Assembly: GCA_004352715.1 (NCBI GenBank) | Contig: SCFE01000003.1 | Span: 3,433,109-3,497,108, forward strand | Length of the DNA: 64,000 nt | Direction: 5' to 3' | Origin: Hofstenia miamia | Taxonomy: Eukaryota > Xenacoelomorpha > Acoela | Shown here: in pieces, positions 1 through 14,000 of the stretch | How the letters are laid out: the number at the start of each line of letters is the position of its first letter | How positions within the stretch are numbered: the stretch's first letter is position 1 | The notes under the pieces: model-generated | What the model was told of the DNA's origin: nothing | Seen by the model: only the letters and a program-made list of their open reading frames with translations | Databases searched by the model: none | Translations under genes and position numbers: made by a program

Positions 1-38
1 ATAAGAGAAACCTAATTTTGTTTTGAGTTAAAAGTTCA

Positions 39-41
<3 letters not shown>

Positions 42-65
<24 letters not shown>
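42..65. repeat. (AT)n microsatellite
   Basis: A perfect dinucleotide AT run, one of several in the window. No gene is associated with it. Confidence 0.95.
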
Positions 66-69
<4 letters not shown>

Positions 70-233
70 CTCAATTGAACTATGGGAAATCTGGTGACGT
101 TTTCTTAAAATTCCAAAAAAAATGTTTTCATTATTCGAAAATTTTTTATGTATGCATTGTTAATAATACCTAGACATAAAAATATAGGTTTGCAAAAAAA
201 CGCTAAATAGTTGGGAAAAATTGCAAAATATTC

Positions 234-252
234 ATATATATATATATATATA
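234..252. repeat. (AT)n microsatellite
   Basis: A short perfect AT dinucleotide run. Confidence 0.9.
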
Positions 253-1793
253 CAGTAGGGGAAAAATACATGAAACTAATAAAGTTTATTAGCAAACAGC
301 ATATTTATTGTATAAACTATTCATCATTTTAAAATAATGACTAATGCAAATAAGCAGAACTCATGTATCTAATAAGTATAGAACAAACAAAAATTTTTGC
401 ATGCAAAAAAGAAAGGTAATTCAATACTTAGCATTTTCTAAATATATTAATCAATTTCCAAAAATAATGCATCATTTCAAGCAATTTTCCCCTTGCTGTA
501 TGTATACTGATACTGCATTTTTTGATTGGTGAAATTTAGACAATGAAAAATTATGATTAGAAATAGGGTCACCATATTTTAGAGAAGATTATTTAGTTGA
601 AGTAATATAGAATTGAATAGTTAAGTTTACGTACGATTTATAAAATGCCAGGATTGGAGATGAATTGATGTTTTCTAGAGACATCAGAAATATTGATTCA
701 TCAATTGAATTAGCATATTGTAAAATTTATTTGCAGATGAAAACCATTCATAACTGTATTGAATAATATTTGAAACGAACTGTAACAGCTGCTCACTCTA
801 GAATTATAGACTATAAAGTTGAGTACCATCGATGAAGTCAAGCTTTGGAAATGGTGAAAGCTATTTAAATAACCCTCAGGGAGCTATTGCTTTAAAGTGG
901 CAGAAATTCATAGCAATTTTCTGCAATGAAGCGATGAATTAATGCGATAAAGAAATATCAAATATTCAACATTTATAAGCGGTCTTAACATTAATAAAGA
1001 GCAGCATCTGGTCGATTAGTTTGTGATTTGCGCACAATTAATGGACTACTTTGATTTCTACATTTTTTTAATCAAACCTACCAAAAGTGAAGCGAACTGT
1101 AAAAAATTCTATTTAAGGTGCATAAAGCAAAGAAGCCTTGCAACATTATGATCTAGCCTGACATATTTCTCTAATTGGCATTATACTATTTACATAAATT
1201 AAAGACATTTTGTATTTGAGTCACTTTTACTAATGCATTGAATATTAATATACTAATGTTATTGGATAAAAATATAGTAATAACTCAAGTAACAATACTC
1301 CCCATTTAAAAACTACAGAACTACATAAGCCTGTTCTACATATATACAGTAAAAATGCTCTGTCTTGGAATATTCATATTATATTAACTTCTTAAAGTGC
1401 TGCCACATTTGCACAATAGGTTTTTGTAAGTAAAGGTTTTGAAACTGATTGCATATTGTTATTTATATGGACGTTCTGCATCACATGATTCACTAGAAAG
1501 ACTTTGTAAATTTAATTTGCAAAATTCCAGTGCTAGATTACTATTTCAACAAAATTCGCCATTCAAATCTTTAAAATGGTGTTAAAACGAAATAGGAGAA
1601 AATATTAATACAAATTTAGAGTTTCTTTGTATAATTTCTTTTTTAATTTTTTTTATATATAAGATGCCATAGCATAGCATAAGTATATTACATTAGGAAA
1701 TAGTTGTAAATTTTTAAAGTTATTTTACAATAAATTTGCTCTGACTCTTAAATATTATAATGAAAATAATATTATGATGAACACAATATTAGA

Positions 1794-1798
<5 letters not shown>
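253..1798. other. no gene recognised
   Basis: AT-rich sequence with short, interrupted open frames only. Between about 600 and 1000 some + strand reading stretches look slightly protein-like but are broken by many stops, and I could not match them to a family. Confidence 0.5.
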
Positions 1799-1824
<26 letters not shown>

Positions 1825-1827
1825 TTA
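1799..1827. repeat. (AT)n microsatellite
   Basis: A perfect AT dinucleotide run of about 29 nt. Confidence 0.95.
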
Positions 1828-2148
1828 AACTTAATGTTTTAATTTCATTTTTCTCGCCTTCATTCAATAAGTCAACATTCATTCTTACACTTATTTAACA
1901 TCAGGCTTAGGGACACGAGTACCTTTGTAATTCCCCCTTTGTAGAGGATCTTACCCTTACCTCAAATCCTCTTTTCTGTAATAAATTTTTGTGTCTTATG
2001 TGTATTCTTTGTATGAAAACTAATAAGATAATAATATTTCTATAGATCAGTGGTTTTCAACCTTTTTAAAAGATAAGTGAGTAATTAAATAGAAAATGAA
2101 GATTAATTTAATGAGATCCCGGTGGTTAATGTTTTTCAGCTATCAGTT

Positions 2149-2164
2149 TTGTGTGTGTGTGTGT
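2149..2164. repeat. (GT)n microsatellite
   Basis: A short GT dinucleotide run, the only clear non-AT dinucleotide repeat noticed in the first 10 kb. Confidence 0.85.
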
Positions 2165-2381
2165 ACTCCCAGTAAAGTTACATGGACTTTTAGCGTCCTC
2201 GTTGACACTGATTGAGCACCATCGCTATAGATGTTTCTAAATCTTTGAATTCCTTCGTCAAAATACTAAATCTCTTACGCAAAAGTTGATTTTTGCAAAG
2301 TTTTACACAAAATATAATTTCTTGATAGATAAATTATTTCACAAAACACTGAACAAAGAACGCAAGCAAAGTAATCTTAGC

Positions 2382-2383
<2 letters not shown>

Positions 2384-2430
<47 letters not shown>
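2384..2430. repeat. (AT)n microsatellite, longest intact
   Basis: A perfect AT run of about 47 nt, the longest uninterrupted one outside the gaps. Confidence 0.95.
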
Positions 2431-2432
<2 letters not shown>

Positions 2433-3476
2433 GTATACAGATTCAGAATATAGTCATAATTTTTGGACAAAGTGATTAGTTCCACGTAGCGGACCCACAC
2501 AATTTTTTCTTATAGTTAGTTGAAATATACGAGTAGATTTCATCAGAACAGTTTATTCCATGATACACTGCCTTAACGTAGTGTTGGAATGTATTGTATA
2601 TTACATCCTCCACTAAGTGCTACTCTTATACATACATCGTAATTAATTATATACCATTTCAAGTTTGTGTAAACGGACCCACATTTAATTCTTCTATAAA
2701 AATCACTAAATCATCTTAAACAATTTCCACCAAAGACTAGTCCTTCTATATCAGAAATTTTTCTTTCATTATCATCCACTGCTTACTTAAAAAATATTAA
2801 CTATTTTTTTAATGGAACTCAGATTTCTTAAGAAATTTCAAATTCTGATACCTAAAATTCATATAATCAAGTAAATAGGATCGAAATTTGATGCAACTAT
2901 TTTTTTGTAAACAGATCACTCAAGACGTAAAGTGTATTTGAAAAACTTTTGGAACAATTTTCCAGTTTAAAAAAATGTCGTAATATATTTGTAAAAAATG
3001 TAAATTGGTTAAACGAAGATGTTATGGGATTCCATTCTTTTGTTTATTTGAAGCTAAAATGTATCAACATCCATTTCATGGGTAGTGCCAGAATATCTAT
3101 AAATGAAGCAAAAACTTTATTAAAACTCAAAGTTGCATATTGCTTTCCGAAAATATTTTTTTATGATATTTAAGATCATTTGTTAATTTCTCATTGAAAA
3201 TCTATTTATTTCTAGACTGCCGCAAAGTGGCATTTAAGGAATGACCTCTAACGTGTTTAGGAATTAAGCACTCTAATGTAGAGTTGATGCTTGTAAAAGA
3301 AGAAAGCAATACCGGAAACACCGACATGCCAATGGTTTTTCTAACTCTTTTATCTTGAAATTCTTGATGAATTCTTCAAATTCAAACGAATAGCAAAAAT
3401 CAATATTGTGTTAAGCAAATCGTAGATTGCTATAAAGTAAATAATTTACTGATATTTGTGTGTGCTAGGAATAGTA
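2431..3476. other. no gene recognised
   Basis: AT-rich sequence. The longest open frame is about 74 codons, has no recognisable motif, and is not supported as a gene. Confidence 0.5.
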
Positions 3477-3905
3477 CATTGGCCAAAATAATAAGGGCAC
3501 TTACTAAAAATCTTTAAATATTGATAGACTTAATTAATCTAAAATGCATTATGAAATATCTATGGTAAAGTGCAAAACAAATATTGCAATCAAAATCAAT
3601 ACTTTGTGGAAAGCCTTTGCTTATTCACAATTTTTTTATTAAGGATATGAGCTACTGACTTCTGATGAAACATTGATATGTAAAGAATTACATTTGAGGG
3701 GTTGAACTTTTCCTCTGTGGATTGCATATCAGAAACTTTACGTGAACACTTATCCCTCAGCTTTAATATTAATGCAATTGCAATAGATTCTTTGGCATTT
3801 CTTGTAGCAAACTTTTTTATTAATTATGCCCTCAATTTCAACGTGTTACAATTTAGATTATATGAAACAACTTTTCTCAAATCAGCAGTAGTACAGTTCT
3901 TATAG
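3477..3905 (-). mobile_element. decayed Tc1-like transposon fragment
   Basis: The left edge, starting after a TA at 3475-3476, reads CATTGGCCAAAATAATAAGG. This is the style of terminal inverted repeat found on Tc1-type elements. About 100 nt inside it, the minus strand ends a broken reading frame with K-G-F and S-T-K-Y followed by a stop, in two frames one base apart, which resembles the usual Tc1 transposase C-terminus. The order (C-terminus, short spacer, terminal repeat) is what a Tc1 3' end looks like. No matching second end was found, so the fragment is truncated and non-functional. The match is by eye. Confidence 0.35.
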
Positions 3906-6150
3906 TTCAATGCAAAAAATGAATGTTTTCTTTATTTAAATTGAAAACATTGGTTTTATAGCTGGTCTATTGTTTTAAATATCAAGTCTGCAATTGCTTA
4001 GTGACCATGGTCGAATCTGTTCTGTAAATGCTATCAAAATAATGTGTATGATATGATTGTTTGGGTGCATTAATTACAAATCAGGTGATGAATTTATTTT
4101 TTGATATATTTATTCAGGATTACAACATATTTTCATTTAAGCTTGCACATTGATTGAGTTAAATTTGCATTAACTAGTCAGTATTTTACATAATTAAAAT
4201 TTATTTGGCACTATCCATCATAAGAAATTTGAGAAGAGCTTGGTTGGATCTGGATCCAAAACGTCTATCTTGGTTCTGAGATGAGCTTCAGCCCAGAATA
4301 TCTGTCCATTAGATATTATGTCTTTACTCACTATTTTGTGTGCAATAGTAGACAATTAGAACTTAATTCTTTTGTCCTTTCCAAATATAATTGTACGCTT
4401 TATTGGGCACAACTTCCAGTAAAAAGTGTCACTTTATTATTTATGAAGCAAAGGAGATATCTAAGGCCCAACAGAATCCTTCTCGTGAAATTCACACTCA
4501 ACTGAACCCATTGGCGATCACTGAATCCCAAATACAATTATAATATAGCTAGCAAAAAAAAATATTTCAAACACTGGTGATAAACATTGATATTTTTTAT
4601 TTGAGAGTAAATGAATGATTTAAAAGGCAAATACGGACTTTTTCTGAATAGCGATTAGATAACGCTAGTTTGAACCAGTGTACACCCAGGGCCTCCTTAG
4701 AAACTTAGTAGGCCCTGGCACACCGCAGATTAGGCCTACAATGAAAGGCAACAAAATCCGAGTGGGGGCAGTTTAAACTCTGAACGTATATGAGACAACT
4801 ATGCAGAAATTGATCAAGCACATTGATTCTACTGAAGTTAGAGCAAATATTGGCCAATCGTTAAAGCTGCATTGCAAATATATCAATGTAGTAAAAGCAT
4901 TACTCAGTAAATACATAAATATTATTTAATAATACATTATGCGTATAGATAAAACTAAAGCTTTTTATACTATATTTGTAAAGGATCAGATAATGTTATA
5001 ATTTATAAATTTACGAACAAAAATGTATATTTTATATGGAGCATGGATTTAGCTTTTAATGATCCGTTTCTAAGAAACAAATATGAGTATTGAAACCAAT
5101 CCATGATTGACATAATTCTCAAAATTAAATAATAGATGTACGTAATCACACGGAAACAATTAACTTTCTTAAGATTTTTATAGTCAATTAATTGAGTCAA
5201 AGAAAAACACTATTATCGAACTTTTCAAAAAAAATCTATGGATAGCAATGCGAAATATTGGGATATTTCCAAGTATTTAAGTGTTAAGTTTACTATAGAA
5301 ATTATGTAGGTCTAATGCAAGCTCGTATAAATAATTATATTGAGGAAAATCTAAGATGAATAAGAAAAGCTAAAATATGCAACATCCATAATAAAATATA
5401 TATGTATGCGTACAATATATTACAGGCAATTTTATACATAAATATTTTAAAATTCTTACGTCCACTAGCAAATGTTATGCATGCGAGTTGGCAGATATTT
5501 GCACTCGAAAGTTGCACATGAATCAACTAGTGTAAATAATTGATAAACTCGGCTAAGAATAACAACGCGTTTTCAATAGATGGAGGACTGTTTCAAAAAT
5601 AGGCCATGGTATAGTTACTAAAGCGATCACTAAATTTAAATATGCTAGTACCAGCATTGTCAGAGAGGTGAGTGAGTGCGGAAAAACTTCTCTCCAAACG
5701 CAATTTTATCTGATCAGCGCATTGTTATTTCTCAATTTGCGGTTGGGCTTCCAAATTAGAAAACAATTTTGTGCCTCAACGCCTTTTCCCTTCAACAGTG
5801 AGATTAGCGGGAAATAACTTTAAAATATTTAACCCTATCTAAGCCGTCAGATGTCTTTAAATATCAGCCCAGGGATAAATTTATGATTTCTTTATCATTT
5901 AAATTTTTTTTATATTTTATAAAAATCACAATCAATAATATAATTAATAATTTATTTCGAAGGAACTTGTTGAGGGATGTCGTACTATTGAATGTTCCTG
6001 AATAAATACATGATCATGTCTAGCGTTGAGTATCAACTACTCAAATTTATTTCATTTTTGAAGTGAACATATATAGCTGGGGAATAATGATGCGCAAAAT
6101 CTTAATTATTAAGCCTATTTTGCCTGGGCTTTTTTGTAGCAGTTATTTCT
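3906..6150. other. no gene recognised
   Basis: AT-rich intergenic sequence with only short spurious frames. Around 4688-4730 a GGCCCT-type short inverted repeat looks like the end of some transposon, but no partner end or coding remnant was found. Confidence 0.45.
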
Positions 6151-6626
6151 GAGGGGGCCGATTTATCCCCCCCTAAGATCTCGTAAGCGTTATATAATCC
6201 GATTAACACCAAATTTGGTGTGGATATACTTTGACATGTGAGCTATATATCTTGGCAAAACCATTTTGCGATATGATAATTATGCAAATTATGAGCATAT
6301 TCATTAGGTTATGAAAATAAATTTTCTAAATTTCTCATTATTGAGACAAGTGTTGGAATTATTTTTAAATTGGAATCAAGAGAAAGGCCTATAATGCGAA
6401 TAGAAACTAGGAAACATTTAGTTATAATTTTGCATTGAAAATTATGCATTGGTTTCAATTTGTAGCCTTTTACATACAAAATCGTTATTTTTGAAACTCA
6501 AAAAAATCTGTCTTTCATGGACTTTTTTTTTAAATCGCTATAACTTTGTAACGCAAGAGTTGCAGAACAAGTTAAAGAAAAAAAGTCATTTAAAAATATG
6601 GAAGAAGGTCAAATCGCCCCCCCCTC
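6151..6626. mobile_element. possible MITE with G-rich inverted ends
   Basis: The left edge begins GAGGGGGCCGATTT and the right edge is its approximate inverse, AAATCG followed by a run of C and CTC. They bracket about 476 bp of non-coding AT-rich sequence. A similar G-run plus CGTTTG occurs once near 11436, and a CGCCCC-type end near 24650, suggesting a dispersed family. No target-site duplication could be read, so the boundaries are uncertain. Confidence 0.35.
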
Positions 6627-7372
6627 TAGGTAAGGTAGGGTTAAGGCATGGTAGACGTTCAATTTGCTAAAGAATTGAATCTCCATATCCAGGATACACC
6701 CTTTGCAGTATTGGGCAATAGGCAAGACTTATTTGAAAGAAAGATTGTGGTTGCAAACTGGCATTTGAAATTGTGGAAAAAGCGTCTAGTAAAATACACA
6801 TTCTAAGTATAAGTTCCATTTTACTTAAATTTTCATAGAATAAATTTAGCAGCGAAATCATAGCATATAATATGGTACACCTGAGCATATAAAACGCATG
6901 TGATAACTTTTGCTAACTCACAATAACTAACGTAATCTGTTTATCAGATGAAAAAACATTTAAAATTATTTATAATTTTTAAAGGTGTTACACGACTTAA
7001 TGTTTCAGGGAATTGAAACAGCTAATTTGCACCTGCAGAAAAGTACTGCGGTGGCAATTGGCAATACCGGCTTTCACAATAAATACTTGCATTTGTTCAA
7101 GTGCTGCAAGTGGGTAATATTTTCCGACCTAATTCAAACAGAAGTTTTTAAATTCTGGTTAAACCCAAACTAACTACGGTTCAAATTCTCAAACCTAATT
7201 TCTTTGTTGTCCGCCACCGTCACCTGGTGTAAACTACATCCAAGCATTTCTCATAGGACATTTTATTGTGAACAATAATCTCATATAAAATATTCAATAT
7301 CAACTGACGAACCTGACTCGACCCAACTCAACAGGTCAAAACATGGCTCACTCTGATTTGTACCAGTATCTA

Positions 7373-8661
7373 TAGTTGGCTGCAAAAAAATGGGACTAGA
7401 AAAAAGGCATATTACTTTTGAACTACTGAACGTAACAACTCAAGAAAGGTAAGATTTTAAAGATACATTAAAGGACTATAAGTAAAAAGCATCAAAGTCT
7501 AAATTCTTTTTCCTCCTGTAGAAATAACTTCATTCAAACGAACTGAAACTGATTTCATTAAATTGGACTTCATTTCAGATGTCAAAATGTGTTGACTTTC
7601 TTGGATTTTTTATTTTAAATCAGATATATTTTTCGGATTTTTCTTCTCAACGTCATTTTTCAATATCTGCCACACGTTTTCGATTGGAGAAAGATCAGCA
7701 GAACTTGGTGGCCATTGCAAAAACTGGATATTATTTTCAGAAAACCAATTTTTTGTCTTTGCTGACGTGTGCGGGGTTGCTCCGTCCTGTTGGAGTATCC
7801 ATCCATCATCATATAAAGCATCAGCATAAGGCATAAATTCAGCTATAATTTGGCAATATCTTTGACTGTCGATTGTGGCTTTTCCGTCTAAAATTTTCAA
7901 ATAAAACCCACGATAGGAAAGTGCTCCCCAAACCATAATTTTTTGGTCGAACTTTGGAACCGCTTTTGTTGGTCTTGGACATTTCTTTGACGACCACACT
8001 TGTACTTTGTTTCTGTGTAGTTGAAATACGCACTCATCAGTTATCCAAACATCTTCAAAAGTGTAGTCTTTCCAATCTTTCACGAAATTTAATCTTTTTT
8101 TCTTGATGTTCTTTTGTAATCAGAAGTAGATTTTTTCTGCCAATTTTTGTTAACTCACCTTTTTTCAGTATTCTCTCAAAAGTGTAGTCATGCCAAGCTT
8201 TCCCGAAGTTTGAAGTTGGTTTCCAATTGTTTTTTTATTATCAGAAGGATTTTTGAGAGCAATTGCGACTGTTTTCTGAATGAATTTTCCAATAATTTTT
8301 CGAGGGCGTCCACTTCCTTTTCTTCTTTTGAGAGATTGTCCTTGTCGAATTCTTTTCAGCTTTCGAAAATAAGTTGATCGAAAAATTTGCCATGTCGCAA
8401 AGGCGTTTTCAAGCTGTTCCAACGTTTCCATTCCGAAGAAATCAAGTAGAAACTTTGCAAAGCAAAACAATTTGTTTGGTAAGTGTTTTCAAATAATTAA
8501 GAAGTACCAGTTTAATTAATTAACTTTTTTGTTTGACCATTTTAAAGTTCACAAAATTCTCGTTGTCTTTTATTTTTATAGTTTTCCTCTAAAATGTCTC
8601 AATACGCTTCCACAAAGCGTGAAAAAATAGGCGTTCAGTCTCATTTTTTTGCAGCCAACTA
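7373..8661 (-). mobile_element. Tc1-family DNA transposon (broken)
   Basis: The ends are inverted copies of TAGTTGGCTGCAAAAAAATG, about 25 nt long with few mismatches, flanked on both sides by TA, the target duplicated by Tc1/mariner elements. The total of about 1.29 kb is typical for a full-length Tc1. The transposase lies on the minus strand between the ends and is broken, so this copy cannot move by itself. The well preserved ends suggest relatively recent insertion compared with the other relics in the window. Confidence 0.9.
7499..8470 (-). pseudogene. Tc1 transposase pseudogene, DD34E type
   Basis: A transposase of the Tc1 family, which cuts and pastes the element through a DDE catalytic triad. 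Three pieces are visible. The N-terminal part (8165-8470) carries the helix-turn-helix region and a GRPR motif. A middle part lies in a second frame at about 8085-8200. The catalytic part (7610-8083) has D in WITDE, D in QQDGATPH and E in SPIENVW. There are 34 residues between the second D and the E, which is the Tc1 spacing. Two frameshifts, near 8205 and near 8087, and an in-frame stop at about 7608 break it. The same frame resumes after that stop with a typical basic tail ending at a stop at 7499. All three catalytic acidic residues remain, so the damage is by small lesions rather than loss of domains. Confidence 0.85.
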
Positions 8662-10042
8662 TAGCATCAAACAACTACACAATTTTTATTAAAAATAATA
8701 GAAAAACATATCTCGCGCACTTAAAAGACAAAAAAGCTCTAACAATATTAAAATTATTTTTCCTATTATTGTAAAGATCGTAAAAATTATTGAAAATTTC
8801 AATTGGAACCTCATTAGCAATTCTCAAAACAATGGAATTGGCAGTCATTGCGTTGACAATACAATGCGTGGAATTTAATAGGGTTTGGGCCGAAAAATTC
8901 AGAAATGTTATGGGGCGTATGACAATTGTGGTATATTCAGCGCCGGTACTGCACATATCTGTACATAGATACATAATGTAATTGTTCATATTAAAACGAT
9001 GCTATTTATTTCCTTATAAAATGAACGATAAATGGAAATGTAATGCTCGAATTCAAGAATAATGATAAATGTATGTAAACAATCGAAGTTAATCAAAAGT
9101 GTTTCCCATTAGAAAACATTTCCAAATAAACTGTATAATGACATGAAAATCAAATTTGCAAAACCTAATTTTTTCGAATATATACTTATATTGAAATATT
9201 TTAATGCAAATTTTTAAGTTCTTTTGGTCGCAATGAGAGCAATGCCATGGATAAAAAAAATTGAAACTATTTTAGATATATAAAAATACATTGCATGTTT
9301 AAAGAAGAAACACATCACTAGTTAGAGGGAGTTTTTTAGATTATCCAGAGTAAAACACAAGCTTAAATGGAAAACAATAAATAATCTTGGAAAAGGCAAC
9401 TATGATTCATAGAAAAAATACATGAATTTTTACATGCAGCCAATAACAAGAAAAATATGGGCAAAAAATTAGTTTGATTCTTGCTGTTCTGAATGCAGTA
9501 TCTTTGTGGCATCCACCAATTTCGGGATCAAACTCATTAATTAACTATTGAAGTCAGTAAGCACCGAAATCAGTAAGCAGTGGCACATATTATATTTAAT
9601 ACTAAAAGTTGGCGCCCACATATTCAGAAAATAAATTAAAATGATTTGGCTTTTGAAGACTTAATTTAATTGATTAAAGGATGTAGAATCTTTTAAATAT
9701 AATACTTTTTAAATGTTTCGTGGTTTTATTAACTGCTGCGAGTTACATTAATTATTGTACTGCTCTCACAGTTTGTACAGTTTTCTGTATTATATCTTAT
9801 TACTAATCATTATTGATCACCAAATAATAGTTATCTTTTTTGGGTGTACTCTATTCTTTTCATATGCCCAATTAGATTAGGTTACGGAGAGAAAAAATCA
9901 TAATTATATTTACAAAATTTGAAATATATTTTAAATTATAGTGGTTTCCACCCTAGCCCACTTCAATTATTCTTTTTTGTAACCTTAAAAATTTCATGCA
10001 GCAAAAACTCAGTGGTCGTTTGACCATAAAGAATAAAAATAT
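8662..10042. other. no gene recognised
   Basis: AT-rich sequence. A minus-strand open frame of 104 codons at 8675-8989 has no low-complexity bias but shows no motif I recognise, and no splice sites or neighbours support it as a gene. Confidence 0.4.
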
Positions 10043-11042
10043 NNNNNNNNNNNNNNNNNNNNNNNNNNNNNNNNNNNNNNNNNNNNNNNNNNNNNNNNNN
10101 NNNNNNNNNNNNNNNNNNNNNNNNNNNNNNNNNNNNNNNNNNNNNNNNNNNNNNNNNNNNNNNNNNNNNNNNNNNNNNNNNNNNNNNNNNNNNNNNNNNN
10201 NNNNNNNNNNNNNNNNNNNNNNNNNNNNNNNNNNNNNNNNNNNNNNNNNNNNNNNNNNNNNNNNNNNNNNNNNNNNNNNNNNNNNNNNNNNNNNNNNNNN
10301 NNNNNNNNNNNNNNNNNNNNNNNNNNNNNNNNNNNNNNNNNNNNNNNNNNNNNNNNNNNNNNNNNNNNNNNNNNNNNNNNNNNNNNNNNNNNNNNNNNNN
10401 NNNNNNNNNNNNNNNNNNNNNNNNNNNNNNNNNNNNNNNNNNNNNNNNNNNNNNNNNNNNNNNNNNNNNNNNNNNNNNNNNNNNNNNNNNNNNNNNNNNN
10501 NNNNNNNNNNNNNNNNNNNNNNNNNNNNNNNNNNNNNNNNNNNNNNNNNNNNNNNNNNNNNNNNNNNNNNNNNNNNNNNNNNNNNNNNNNNNNNNNNNNN
10601 NNNNNNNNNNNNNNNNNNNNNNNNNNNNNNNNNNNNNNNNNNNNNNNNNNNNNNNNNNNNNNNNNNNNNNNNNNNNNNNNNNNNNNNNNNNNNNNNNNNN
10701 NNNNNNNNNNNNNNNNNNNNNNNNNNNNNNNNNNNNNNNNNNNNNNNNNNNNNNNNNNNNNNNNNNNNNNNNNNNNNNNNNNNNNNNNNNNNNNNNNNNN
10801 NNNNNNNNNNNNNNNNNNNNNNNNNNNNNNNNNNNNNNNNNNNNNNNNNNNNNNNNNNNNNNNNNNNNNNNNNNNNNNNNNNNNNNNNNNNNNNNNNNNN
10901 NNNNNNNNNNNNNNNNNNNNNNNNNNNNNNNNNNNNNNNNNNNNNNNNNNNNNNNNNNNNNNNNNNNNNNNNNNNNNNNNNNNNNNNNNNNNNNNNNNNN
11001 NNNNNNNNNNNNNNNNNNNNNNNNNNNNNNNNNNNNNNNNNN
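10043..11042. other. assembly gap, exactly 1000 N
   Basis: Unknown bases. The right edge is an (AT)n tract, suggesting the assembly broke at a microsatellite. The round number looks like a default gap size rather than a measured one. Confidence 0.98.
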
Positions 11043-14000
11043 TATATATATATATATATCTCCAGCATTGTGTATTAAGTGAGCTTTTCAGATATTGAAC
11101 AATTTCCATCAACATGAACAATAATATAAAGGATAATATAAAGAAAGTCCAGATAACGTTTCAATGAATCATATCTGGTACCTTATTGTACATTCCGCTA
11201 AATATAAATTATTGGGAGATTAGAGCAGGATGAGTGATGTTTGGGTATAGTACTTTTTGATGGCTTGTGCACACTTTTTCACATATCGTATACTTGCATT
11301 ATTCCTTTTAATAAGATCCGTTCTATAAAATCACTTGTTCCAGAGAGGGGTTTTTGGACTTGTCCATGATACTCTCACCAGAATTGGTCAAAATAATGTG
11401 TAAGCCCTACTATCCCTACGAATGCTGAATGCAAAAATGGGGGGGGTCGTTTGATAAAATTTTTCTTATATTTCTTTAATTTTTTATATAATGTGTAATT
11501 TTTGGGATAAAAATGACAAGTTTGATTAAAAATGTATATAGGTACTCGCTATAAGTTATTGCGTGAGCAAAATATTAAAATATTAAAATAATTTAAAAAA
11601 TAGAGAAGCATTTGGTGCTATAAGTGGTTCAGGAATCCATAAATACTCAAATTTATAATTTTATAGATACACAATATTCATTCTATAAAGCAATCTCCTA
11701 AACAAAATTTACTTTTATCATTCTATTTTATGTGTTCTAATAAATATTTTGAATCAAACAATAATGAATAATGCATGGTAAAAATTATTGCTCTATTTCT
11801 TTGATTTTTGCATTCTTGGCGAGTAATAAATATGTTTGCTTGAACAACACCCCATCTCAATTTTGTTCTATAACTGGTTAAGTATCAAATTGACAATGAT
11901 ATTAAAGGAATTGTTCTTGATTTATTGCAAATCGTCATGGCGTACAAACACTTTTAACATAAATATTGATTCCAAATAATTTATCAAATATAAATAGACA
12001 GTCTTGAGAGCGATATTTACAAATTTCAAACTACGTGAAGTTTGAAATATAATCTAAAACTTAAAGATTCCTATATAACTTTTTAAATTCGCCCTATTTA
12101 CCTCTTTGGCATAATAACACATCATTTGTGATTCACTCAAACCTTGAAACTGAAATACTATTCATTCAATAAAGTAGTAAAGTTGCAAATCAGGGCAGTG
12201 AGGGTATCATAATATGAATTTTCATATCTTGGAGAAAGTGATCTTATCTATTGTATATCAAGTCAATATTAATTGCTGATAATTTTGTAATGAATGCTAT
12301 TATTGATGCAAAGTTGTTTCCAAATAAATGTAGGGACCACACAACATTATCTCGCACATAAATGAGCAGTTATTTACAAAAGGCTTCCTGTGAATTGAAT
12401 TTGAATAAAATTGTTTTGCCTCTTGTTAGGAGCTCATTCAGTCGTTTTAGCATTTTCAAGCAATTTTATGAACATGTTAATTTTCAGTTTTCCATACCTC
12501 TACTACTCGTAATCGCAAATGTGCAACAAAACCAGAAAAAAACATACAGTAAAAAAATTACATCTCAATTCAAAGATGGAATATTATTTTCATGACCCAT
12601 AGTTGTACGAAAAACAAAAAAATATTTTTTGAATGTGGGTATTACAGGGTTAAAAGAGAGAAAAACATGCAGAAAGGACTTTTTTCTAATTATGCCTAAA
12701 TTTAAACAGATGACTTCAATTTTTTTACTAAGGATTTCATGAAATCCAACTGCTGTTTATAGATAAAATATCAATGGATTTTAAAAAAATGAGTTTCGCA
12801 ACCAGTAAATTATCAATTGCTAACAGTAACTTTAATTCAGAATTTATGCATCTGATTGGTTACTCTTTTAATTGTTTGGGAGTCATTTATTATAATGATT
12901 ACCAATCTCAATTTCCTATCTAATCTCAGTTGACTTTATTTGCCTCATATTTTCGCGATAAAGTTTAGTTCGCTATATTCGGTAATTCATTTTACAGGGG
13001 TTCCCAGTGTAACAACTTCCGCAGCTATTGCACATATTTATGTAACTATTAATTTAACTTGATCACAAAGTGAACGAAATATTTAACCACCTTAATGCCA
13101 TATATATAGTGTTGCTGACAAATCTCTAAGTATCCACCGCATTTTTAAAACAAATATACATTCTTCTAATCTATTTACATATAGTAAGTGTCCACAGCCA
13201 TCTAATACTAGATGGTTATAAACTGTTTCATAATGATGCTATGCCGACAATTATTTTCTATAAGTAGTTTCAAAGTGTACGTACTGTTAAAATTAAGTTA
13301 GGTTTTTCTGATTATGAAGATGTTCGAAATTATGTGGACCACACTCCCTGAAAAGGTGTATCTTTTTATCTTTCTGGCATTGCATAATCAACTGATACTG
13401 ATGGCTGGTTTTTTTGTAGCTTCGACCATGAAATTTCAAATTATTAGTTCCCTACGAATATAATGAAAACTCAAAATACTCGTCTCATGGAACATCTTTT
13501 TCAAAAAGTAACTTTTTGATTGCTACATGACCCTTATTAGAGAAAAATTGCCTACAATGCAATGTCTTGAAAATTTTTGTCTAATATATTTTTTAGTGTT
13601 TTTTAGCTTAGTTTCAAAGAATAAATATTGGTTCTGTGTTGGATAACTTAATTCATATTCATTTGTTGTAAGGCTTAGAGTTTTGCCGAATCATGTGACA
13701 CCACGGCATAAAGCCAATTCTCATCAAATTTGGTAAAAATTGCAAGAAATATTTTCCATTTATTATCTCAATCTCACTGAAATATTAGTCTCAATTCCCA
13801 GTCTCTTGGAATTTACTAGTCTCGCAAAATGAGCAACTTGTATAAACTATTCAATTTGAATTTTTTAATTTCTGAGACTCTGTAAATCTTAAAACAATTT
13901 GTTTGGGCAATTTCACTCAGGAATTCTAACTGAGAAGTCTTATAACATGGCGCTATCACTTTTTCTCATCCTTGCTATTCAGACATTTAGCTAGTTTTTA

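Noticed and set aside
600-1000. Mildly protein-like + strand stretches
   Set aside because: Broken by several stops and frame changes, with no motif that assigns a family.
4688-4730. GGCCCT-type short inverted repeat
   Set aside because: It looks like a transposon end, but no partner end, duplication or coding remnant was found.
8675-8989. 104-codon minus-strand open frame
   Set aside because: Reasonable composition but no start context, splice sites, homology I recognise or neighbouring gene structure.
9953-11121. Long open frames of 360-371 codons on both strands
   Set aside because: They consist almost wholly of unknown bases from the 1000-N gap. The same applies to the frames across 15733-16833, 18490-19629, 26108-26656, 27854-28256 and 44194-45366.
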